Source: Methanobrevibacter sp. (GTDB lineage Archaea > Methanobacteriota > Methanobacteria > Methanobacteriales > Methanobacteriaceae). Taken from it: a DNA stretch of 5,571 nt. This document shows, piece by piece, positions 1 through 5,571 of this stretch. The notes under the pieces are model-generated. The model did no database searches and had not been told where the DNA came from. It was given only the letters and a program-made list of their open reading frames with translations. The stretch's first letter is position 1. The number at the start of each line of letters is the position of its first letter. A program made the translations under genes and the position numbers. The stretch spans positions 1 through 5,571 of the forward strand of contig WRCI01000111.1 in NCBI GenBank assembly GCA_009784145.1, written 5' to 3'.

Positions 1-433
1 TAAGTGAATCTAAGAAAGTATTAATCTTATTTACCATAAATGTAGTTTCATCTTTAGTTTTAGGATATTTTAACTCAAGAGTTGGAACTCTTCTTTTCCT
101 AAGATGGAAAGCAGAAAGTTCATTTGTTCTTGCACATCCAATACAACCAAAACCAAAAGGAGCATCATCAACAATAATAGCTGCTTCTGCTTCATCTATT
201 AAAGGTCCAATAAGAGACATCCTTCCACGTACACCAGAAGGAACTTCAATAGCTGCATATTTCAATCCTTTAATAGGATCTTCTTCAGTAAGATTCATTG
301 GAGGAGAATCTATATCTGGATCTTTAACTTTTTTTCTAACAGCTTTTTGAAGAGAAAGAACTTCATGTCCTTTCCTTTCAATTAAATCTGCTAAAATTAA
401 TGAATTAGGTGGAAATATCATTACATTTACCAT
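1..433 (-). CDS. mmp5: Methanogenesis marker protein 5 (Mmp5), 3' end cut by window edge
   Basis: The ATG at 433 opens a frame of 144 codons with no stop before the left edge. The family is around 140-odd residues as I remember it, so little should be missing. The protein starts [20 protein letters not shown], the opening I associate with Mmp5. Further on, a conserved-looking block reads [19 protein letters not shown], containing a CxxC pair (Cys97, Cys100) that could bind metal or an Fe-S cluster; that is inference. No signal peptide or membrane segment is visible, so it is probably cytoplasmic. The start is secure because GAGGTGA lies 4 nt upstream. It follows mmp6 after 25 bp and is almost certainly cotranscribed with it. 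The marker families occur with methyl-coenzyme M reductase, so a role in MCR maturation or activation is likely, but I know of no proven biochemical activity for Mmp5. Confidence 0.88.
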   Translation of the reverse strand, partial: MVNVMIFPPNSLILADLIERKGHEVLSLQKAVRKKVKDPDIDSPPMNLTEEDPIKGLKYAAIEVPSGVRGRMSLIGPLIDEAEAAIIVDDAPFGFGCIGCARTNELSAFHLRKRRVPTLELKYPKTKDETTFMVNKINTFLDSL

Positions 434-437
434 TTTG

Positions 438-444
438 TCACCTC
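438..444 (-). promoter_or_regulatory. Shine-Dalgarno site of mmp5
   Basis: On the minus strand GAGGTGA is followed by CAAA and ATG. This matches the archaeal anti-SD (16S 3' end ATCACCTCC) over seven bases with a 4-nt spacer. It is the strongest ribosome binding site in the window and fixes the mmp5 start at 433. It sits wholly in the 25-bp gap after the mmp6 stop. Confidence 0.85.
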
Positions 445-458
445 AAAGCAAATTTTAA

Positions 459-959
459 TTATTCTTTTTTATCTTTATCTCCTGTTTTTAACTCTTCATC
501 AATTAAACATTGATTCATAATATTTTCAAATTCCTCAATAGACAGACACGGCTCTTCTTCAAGAGAAACTTCTATTGGATTTTTCAATGCATCTGAAACA
601 TGACCCAAAAGTTGGAACTCTTTTTCCATTTGATGAAACCCTTCACGAGGACCTTTTCTATGACCTCTACATCTTCGTGGGTCTCCTGGTGGAAAACCTC
701 TGTCTTTTGTAAATATATTATAAGGATCTAATTTTCTAACTTCTTTAATAGCTTTCAAAACATCTTTTTCTTTTCCACTAATCATTGCCCCATAGCATGT
801 TTGTTTGATTGTAAGAGGTAGACCTAAAAGATGCATATGATTAACAATCTCACTTTCACTAACATTTGCTTTTGGACCTAAAATAAACATTCTTGTAACA
901 ACCTCAGGATCCATATCTTCCCTACCAAGAACTGGGTTAATACATACATTTTCGACCAT
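459..959 (-). CDS. mmp6: Methanogenesis marker protein 6 (Mmp6)
   Basis: This 166-residue soluble protein is recognised as Mmp6 by the block DVVTR-like [10 protein letters not shown] near residues 20-29 and by the hallmark [12 protein letters not shown] at 87-98. Residues 20-80 look like a compact alpha/beta unit. Cys55 and Cys97 lie in or near the conserved parts. The tail from about 132 is acidic and ends in Lys/Asp/Glu, probably disordered. The frame extends to a TTG at 980, but ATG 959 has GGAAGGG five bases upstream and is preferred. A third possibility is the internal ATG at 914 (MDPEVVTRM), also preceded by a purine-rich AGGGAAG and closer to where I remember other family members beginning. 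The gene heads a unit with mmp5. Its biochemical role is not established to my knowledge; association with MCR maturation is inferred from family distribution and neighbours. Confidence 0.88.
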   Translation of the reverse strand: MVENVCINPVLGREDMDPEVVTRMFILGPKANVSESEIVNHMHLLGLPLTIKQTCYGAMISGKEKDVLKAIKEVRKLDPYNIFTKDRGFPPGDPRRCRGHRKGPREGFHQMEKEFQLLGHVSDALKNPIEVSLEEEPCLSIEEFENIMNQCLIDEELKTGDKDKKE

Positions 960-964
960 GATAT

Positions 965-971
965 CCCTTCC
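965..971 (-). promoter_or_regulatory. Shine-Dalgarno site deciding the mmp6 start
   Basis: GGAAGGG on the minus strand, then ATATC and ATG at 959. The five-base spacing is normal for an archaeal SD. The longer frame beginning at TTG 980 would place this site inside the coding region and has no comparable motif of its own upstream. Confidence 0.65.
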
Positions 972-1006
972 AATATTCAATATCTTCCATAATGCTTTGT
1001 AATATT

Positions 1007-1020
1007 CTATATATTTTTAT
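1007..1020 (-). promoter_or_regulatory. Candidate TATA box for mmp6-mmp5
   Basis: Minus-strand ATAAAAATATATAG resembles an archaeal TATA box with an A-rich BRE-like flank. A transcription start about 25 bases downstream would fall near 985-988, giving a leader of roughly 26-29 nt that contains the SD. The surroundings are almost entirely A/T, so many similar matches exist and this choice rests on spacing. Confidence 0.35.
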
Positions 1021-1210
1021 AATAATTCTATAAATTTTATAATATCTTATAATATTTTATATATTCTTATATTGATTTTATAAATTCTCTATAAATTCTA
1101 TATATTTTATAATAATTCTATAAATTCTATAATATCTTATAATATTTTATATACTTTTATAATAATTCTATAAATTCTATAATAATTTATAATATCCTAT
1201 AATATTTAAT
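1021..1210. repeat. Degenerate 50-bp tandem repeat between mmp3 and mmp6
   Basis: Copies begin at 1021, 1111 and 1161, each opening with AATAATTCTATAAATT. Copies 1021-1070 and 1111-1160 differ at 3 of 50 positions by my alignment. The third, 1161-1210, directly abuts the second and is more diverged. A 40-bp partial unit (1071-1110) fills the gap. All copies are nearly pure A/T and contain no plausible gene. The array accounts for most of the 368-bp stretch between mmp3 and mmp6, lying upstream of the likely mmp6 promoter. Confidence 0.75.
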
Positions 1211-1241
1211 AATAGAATAATATGATAATAAATTAAGAAAT

Positions 1242-1286
1242 TAATTAATAATAAACTAATTAATAATAAATTAATTAATAATAAAA
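1242..1286. repeat. 15-bp tandem repeat (three units)
   Basis: TAATTAATAATAAA recurs at 1242, 1257 and 1272, giving an exact 15-bp period with one variable base per unit. It lies 42-86 bp beyond the mmp3 stop. On the minus strand it reads as T-rich runs (TTTATTATTAATTA), so transcripts leaving mmp3 would pass through U-rich sequence, which could help termination. Confidence 0.7.
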
Positions 1287-1292
1287 TAATAA

Positions 1293-1310
1293 AATTTAAG
1301 TACTTAAATT
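1293..1310. other. Perfect 18-bp palindrome downstream of mmp3
   Basis: AATTTAAGTACTTAAATT equals its own reverse complement over all 18 bases. It starts 18 bp past the mmp3 stop and is followed on the minus strand by TTTATTATTTTATTATT. With no loop it would form at best a short weak hairpin. It may contribute to termination together with the T-rich tract, or be a dimeric protein site. In sequence this AT-rich, chance is a real alternative. Confidence 0.45.
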
Positions 1311-1327
1311 ACTATTCTATCATTATC

Positions 1328-2872
1328 TTAATTTTTAAATCTCTTAATATATGCTATTTCTCCTTCTTTAAGTTTTTCAAGATATTTTAAATCAGTTTTT
1401 ATTTTTCCAACAATGTTCGTTCCATTAAAAGGTTCTGCTGTTGGACCAAATTCATCATTATTCTCAAACCTAACTCCAATTAAACCAACATTTTTCTTGG
1501 ACATATTTGTAACTCCAATTTTACCAGCTTCAACACAAGAACTTGGATTATTCTCAGGAATTAAGCCTTTAGATTCTTTTCCATCTCCTTCAAACATAGA
1601 TAATTTCATTCCAGGAAATGCAAAATGAATTTTTAAAGACCCAATTGGTTTTTCAATTAAATTAGTTATTTTTCTAAAATACCAAGAGGTTCGTGGAGCT
1701 TCATCAATATATAATTCAATTAAAACTAAATCTTCTTCATTTATAGCTTTTGTTTCGACTTTGCCTTCTTTTATAACATCAATAGAAAATTCAGGAATTT
1801 GTTCAACAATTAATCCATCATCATCAACAATACCTGTTCTTTCATGAATTACTCCAATTGAATTTAAATAATCTCCTGCTTCTTTTTGAGTCATGCCTAA
1901 TGTCATTATTCTTTCAGGATTACTTTTAACTGTGATTTTATCATTACGATTAGCTATATCCAATAATTCCATTCCTTTCTCAACATGAGCTACTGTAGTA
2001 TGATAAGGTGATTTTACTCTATCTTCCCTATAAATATAAACTTTACCAGTACCTTTTCCAGTATTTCTAACAGTAACAGTTCCTCTTTTTCTCATTGTTG
2101 TTTCTTCAGCAGGCTTACCTAAACTTTGAAGTGAATAAAATCCAACAAAAGAGTTTGATTCATAATCAACAGAAATATTTCCCTTTTCTAATAGAGAAAA
2201 TAAATGTTCAACAGACTGAGGAGAATTTTCATCAGGTTTAATCATGACATAAGTAAATAATTGATTTCCTTCATCTAATATAGTATTCAAATCTGAAACA
2301 GATGCACTATCAGTAACACTACTTCTTTCAATTAATGGTTCAATAGATAAAATATTATCATCAGAATCCAAAAGACGTACTGTTCTTCTTCCACCTACTA
2401 CTTTAGCAAAAATTCCTTTATTAAATTCTGGAACTCCATAAGCTGCAGAATGATTTTCTTTAGCTATTATAATATGAGTTGATTCATTACTAAATCCAGA
2501 TAAACTTAAAAGAACATCTCCATCTTTATAAGTATTTTCATCCATAGTTGGTTTTAAATCAGTACCAATTGGACCAATAGCTACTTCAATTGAAGAAACC
2601 CATCTTATTGAACAGCTTTCAAATTCTTTATATTGTTTTTTCCATAAATTAATTAATGGTTTTCCTTCTTTAGAATCAACCATTTCAATTATTATACTTC
2701 CTTTAGGAGTTTTTAATTTATATTTATTAATATTTTTCTCAAATTCTTTCTTTCCTTTAATAAGACATATAATACTTCCATCATCATAAGGAGCATTTGA
2801 AAAATCTATTGCTTCTTTTATAGTAGACCCTTCAGGAAGATTTGTATCTTCTCCATTAATTTTTACAAGCAT
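1328..2872 (-). CDS. mmp3: Methanogenesis marker protein 3 (Mmp3), cyclophilin-like
   Basis: This 514-residue soluble protein matches the Mmp3 family (COG4070-type, described as cyclophilin-related). Mmp3 has been reported in the ATP-dependent MCR activation complex with the A2 component and other marker proteins. Residues 1-64 (MLVKINGEDTNLPEGSTIKE) look like a ThiS/MoaD beta-grasp domain, without a C-terminal GG. About 84-182, 203-308 and 382-511 each resemble cyclophilin: the last begins IELYIDEAPRTSWYF, compared with the cyclophilin pattern ELFxDKxPKTxENF, and ends NGTNIVGKI. The catalytic FHR and GSQFF positions are not kept, so isomerase activity is doubtful. Residues 322-378 resemble a PASTA domain. 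Cysteines are at 36, 87 and 446. The frame continues to GTG 2884, but GTGAGGGG lies four bases before ATG 2872, which I take as the start. Spacers with AT repeats or TATA-like boxes on both sides suggest a monocistronic unit. Confidence 0.9.
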   Translation of the reverse strand: MLVKINGEDTNLPEGSTIKEAIDFSNAPYDDGSIICLIKGKKEFEKNINKYKLKTPKGSIIIEMVDSKEGKPLINLWKKQYKEFESCSIRWVSSIEVAIGPIGTDLKPTMDENTYKDGDVLLSLSGFSNESTHIIIAKENHSAAYGVPEFNKGIFAKVVGGRRTVRLLDSDDNILSIEPLIERSSVTDSASVSDLNTILDEGNQLFTYVMIKPDENSPQSVEHLFSLLEKGNISVDYESNSFVGFYSLQSLGKPAEETTMRKRGTVTVRNTGKGTGKVYIYREDRVKSPYHTTVAHVEKGMELLDIANRNDKITVKSNPERIMTLGMTQKEAGDYLNSIGVIHERTGIVDDDGLIVEQIPEFSIDVIKEGKVETKAINEEDLVLIELYIDEAPRTSWYFRKITNLIEKPIGSLKIHFAFPGMKLSMFEGDGKESKGLIPENNPSSCVEAGKIGVTNMSKKNVGLIGVRFENNDEFGPTAEPFNGTNIVGKIKTDLKYLEKLKEGEIAYIKRFKN

Positions 2873-2876
2873 AAAA

Positions 2877-2884
2877 CCCCTCAC
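2877..2884 (-). promoter_or_regulatory. Shine-Dalgarno site deciding the mmp3 start
   Basis: Minus-strand GTGAGGGG is followed by TTTT and ATG 2872. The G-rich block stands out in otherwise AT-only sequence. The alternative GTG start at 2884 is the first three bases of this same block and has no SD upstream, so it is more likely part of the ribosome binding site than a start codon. Confidence 0.65.
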
Positions 2885-2896
2885 TATTCTACATAA

Positions 2897-2936
2897 CTTT
2901 TATAAATATGAAATTTTCAATTATTCTTTATATTAT
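2897..2936 (-). promoter_or_regulatory. Candidate mmp3 promoter with two TATA-like boxes
   Basis: Two minus-strand candidates lie in the 121-bp mmp2-mmp3 spacer: TTTATAAAAG at about 2897-2906, and AATATAAAG at 2926-2934. The first would start transcription near 2877 and leave almost no leader, cutting through the SD. The second would start near 2905 and give a leader of about 33 nt with the SD intact, so I favour it. All matches are weak evidence in this composition. Confidence 0.3.
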
Positions 2937-2983
2937 ATTTTATTATATTTCATTATATTATAAATACAAAATCCCCAATATTT

Positions 2984-2988
2984 AAAAA
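2984..2988 (-). terminator. Possible oligo-T terminator after mmp2
   Basis: Six to ten bases past the mmp2 TGA the minus strand reads GAGTTTTTAAATATTGGGGATTTTG, with a T5 run here and a T4 run further on. Archaeal RNA polymerase can terminate at such runs without a hairpin. The tract is short and unremarkable for this AT content, so it is only a candidate. Confidence 0.25.
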
Positions 2989-2993
2989 CTCTA

Positions 2994-3971
2994 TCAATCC
3001 CCAATCTTAAGAACAGGGTTTTTACTTTGGTCAAATAAAACCAATTTTTCATCGTCCTTAGATAGATAAAGTTTTTTTTCCTCAATAACTTCCCCAACAA
3101 CTGAAGCAGCAATTGAAACTTTTTTTAATATTTCAATTAATTCATCAACATCTTTTTCTTTTGCTGTTAAAACAAAACCTGCACCAGGATATGATTTAAG
3201 CCAATCATCCCAATTAACATTTTCATTTCGTGGAATATCATTTAAATTTACAGATGCTCCAACACCTGAAGACTCAAGTAACATTTCAAGAGTTCCCAAA
3301 GTTCCAGGATTACTTATATCCTTTCCTCCAGTAGCTAAACCTTTTTCAGCTATTTCTTTCATAGCTATTATTTGATTTTGAACAATCTTTTCATCTTTGA
3401 AATAGGTTGTATCCCAATTAAGTGCAAATTTAGGATGTTGTCTTCCATCTAAATCAATAGCTACAATTACTTTATCCCCAACAGTTGAACCAAAGCTAGT
3501 TATTATTTTATCCTTTTTTGCTATTCCAACTATAGCTACATCAAGTGCATTGTAGTCTGTATCAGGATGCAAATGTCCTCCAACCATTGGAACATTGAAT
3601 TTTTTACATCCATCTTTTATTCCATCAATAAGATCATTGGCAATATTTTCATTGTTAATTGAAAGAATATTAACCATAGCAATAGGTTTTCCACCCATAG
3701 CTGCAATATCATTAACATTTACAAGTACTGAACAATAACCTGCCCAATAAGGGTCAGCATCCATTAATTTACCCCAAATTCCATCGGCAGCAAATATTAT
3801 TATATTGCCATCACCAATATCTATAGCTGATGCATCATCACCAAAATCAAGGAGAGTTTCACCAGAAACATTATAAACTTCTTTTAATTTACTAGTTATA
3901 TTTTCTATAGATTTTTTTCTAGCTACCCCTTCAAAATTTTGAATAGATTTAATAAGATTAGCTAAATCCAA
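2994..3971 (-). CDS. mmp2: Methanogenesis marker protein 2 (Mmp2), AIR synthase-related
   Basis: This is a 325-residue protein of the PurM/AIR synthase superfamily (PurM, PurL, SelD, ThiL, HypE), assigned to the Mmp2 family. The N-terminal half carries the superfamily's ATP/Mg-binding signatures: FGDDAS at about 43-48, NVNDIAAMGGKP at 85-96 and VGGHLHPDTD at 130-139. The C-terminal half holds KDISNPGTLGTL at 217-228 and YPGAGFVLT near 261-269. Superfamily members phosphorylate or ATP-activate a carbonyl, amide, thiocarboxylate or selenide; the Mmp2 substrate is not known to me. A role in building or activating MCR or one of its cofactors is inferred from family distribution and the mmp3/6/5 neighbours. 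The frame can begin at GTG 3977, but GGGGTG would then overlap that codon. TTG 3971 sits five bases after it and gives MDLANLIKSI, which fits the family's MDL opening better. No truncation or frameshift is visible. Confidence 0.9.
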   Translation of the reverse strand: MDLANLIKSIQNFEGVARKKSIENITSKLKEVYNVSGETLLDFGDDASAIDIGDGNIIIFAADGIWGKLMDADPYWAGYCSVLVNVNDIAAMGGKPIAMVNILSINNENIANDLIDGIKDGCKKFNVPMVGGHLHPDTDYNALDVAIVGIAKKDKIITSFGSTVGDKVIVAIDLDGRQHPKFALNWDTTYFKDEKIVQNQIIAMKEIAEKGLATGGKDISNPGTLGTLEMLLESSGVGASVNLNDIPRNENVNWDDWLKSYPGAGFVLTAKEKDVDELIEILKKVSIAASVVGEVIEEKKLYLSKDDEKLVLFDQSKNPVLKIGD

Positions 3972-3976
3972 AATCA

Positions 3977-3982
3977 CACCCC
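3977..3982 (-). promoter_or_regulatory. Shine-Dalgarno site deciding the mmp2 start (TTG)
   Basis: GGGGTG on the minus strand is followed by TGATT and TTG 3971. It is the only G-rich block in the spacer. If GTG 3977 were the start, the SD would overlap the start codon, which is not workable for this mechanism. The alternative is a leaderless or near-leaderless GTG start. Confidence 0.55.
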
Positions 3983-3990
3983 AATTTATT

Positions 3991-4110
3991 TTAAATTCTT
4001 GATTAAATTTATAATATATTTAAAATTTATAATTAAACTTGTAATATATTTAAAATTCTTAATCAGATTTATTATTTATTTTAAATTCTTAATTAAATTT
4101 ATTAAATATA
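3991..4110. repeat. 30-bp tandem repeat (four units) upstream of mmp2
   Basis: Units at 3991, 4021, 4051 and 4081 stay in exact 30-bp register with no indels. They share the pattern T(T/A)AAATTCTT-AATTAAATTT-ATAATATATT with scattered substitutions. The array occupies the region where the mmp2 promoter should lie and begins 20 bp from the TTG start. Each unit contains TATA-like sequence, so basal promoter elements may be reiterated every 30 bp. No coding potential is seen. Confidence 0.8.
4005..4018 (-). promoter_or_regulatory. Candidate TATA box for mmp2, inside the 30-bp repeat
   Basis: Minus-strand TATATTATAAATTT in the repeat unit nearest the gene places a start of transcription near 3984, giving a leader of roughly 13 nt that still includes GGGGTG. 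Equivalent but diverged sequences occur 30, 60 and 90 bp further upstream. Confidence 0.35.
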
Positions 4111-4112
4111 AC

Positions 4113-4152
4113 AATAAATGAATTTTAAATATAATAAATGAATTTTAAATAT
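4113..4152. repeat. 20-bp perfect direct repeat (two copies)
   Basis: AATAAATGAATTTTAAATAT occurs at 4113-4132 and again, identical, at 4133-4152. A decayed third copy (AACAACAAATGAACT) follows. The pair abuts the 30-bp array and lies 36 bp beyond the stop of the DUF2117 gene. Perfect identity suggests a recent duplication. Confidence 0.8.
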
Positions 4153-4187
4153 AACAACAAATGAACTATTAATAATATATATTTTAT

Positions 4188-5571
<1,384 letters not shown>

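Noticed and set aside
960..1327. Hidden gene, small RNA or tRNA in the 368-bp spacer
   Set aside because: Both strands are nearly pure A/T with frequent stops, no SD-start pairs and no GC-containing stem typical of structured RNA in an AT-rich archaeon.
1413..1628. Plus-strand open frame of 71 codons
   Set aside because: It lies antisense inside the well-supported mmp3 gene, has no SD and its translation shows no recognisable domain.
1328..2884. Mmp3 as an active peptidyl-prolyl isomerase
   Set aside because: The cyclophilin resemblance is real by pattern, but the FHR and GSQFF active-site segments are not preserved, so enzymatic activity is not supported by the sequence.
3972..4187. Replication origin or insertion-sequence remnant
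   Set aside because: AT-rich repeats alone are not enough. I see no G-rich origin-recognition-box-like motifs, no Orc1/Cdc6 gene nearby, no terminal inverted repeats and no transposase fragment.

Overview
The window is very AT-rich archaeal DNA from a methanogen. Asn- and Lys-heavy low-complexity tracts, long AT-only intergenic repeats and Shine-Dalgarno sites of the GAGGTGA/GGAAGG type point to Methanobacteriales. A Methanobrevibacter-like host is my best guess, but this rests on gene content and base composition only. All five genes lie on the minus strand, so the window reads right to left.

Layout in transcription order: (1) a DUF2117-family protein, stop at 4188 and open through the right edge, so its 5' end lies outside the window. 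The ATG at 5495 is probably internal. This gene carries a poly-Asn run, a heptapeptide repeat and a 4 x 27-bp in-frame repeat. (2) A spacer of about 216 bp (3972-4187) made largely of a 30-bp tandem repeat plus a 20-bp repeat. (3) mmp2 (methanogenesis marker 2, an AIR-synthase/PurM-like protein). (4) A 121-bp spacer with candidate TATA boxes. (5) mmp3 (methanogenesis marker 3), in which I read a ThiS/MoaD-like N-terminus, repeated degenerate cyclophilin-like units and a possible PASTA-like segment. (6) A 368-bp spacer (960-1327) with no gene, containing degenerate 50-bp and 15-bp repeats and a perfect 18-bp palindrome. (7) mmp6 and, 25 bp further on, mmp5, forming a two-gene unit that runs off the left edge.

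Mmp2, Mmp3, Mmp5 and Mmp6 are phylogenetic marker proteins, found essentially only where methyl-coenzyme M reductase (MCR) is present. Mmp3 has been reported in the ATP-dependent MCR activation complex with the A2 component and other marker proteins. The window is therefore best read as part of an MCR maturation/activation neighbourhood, with the DUF2117 protein a poorly characterised candidate partner.

Several upstream-most start codons look wrong. SD spacing favours ATG 959 for mmp6, ATG 2872 for mmp3 and TTG 3971 for mmp2. I see no mobile elements, RNA genes or CRISPR arrays.
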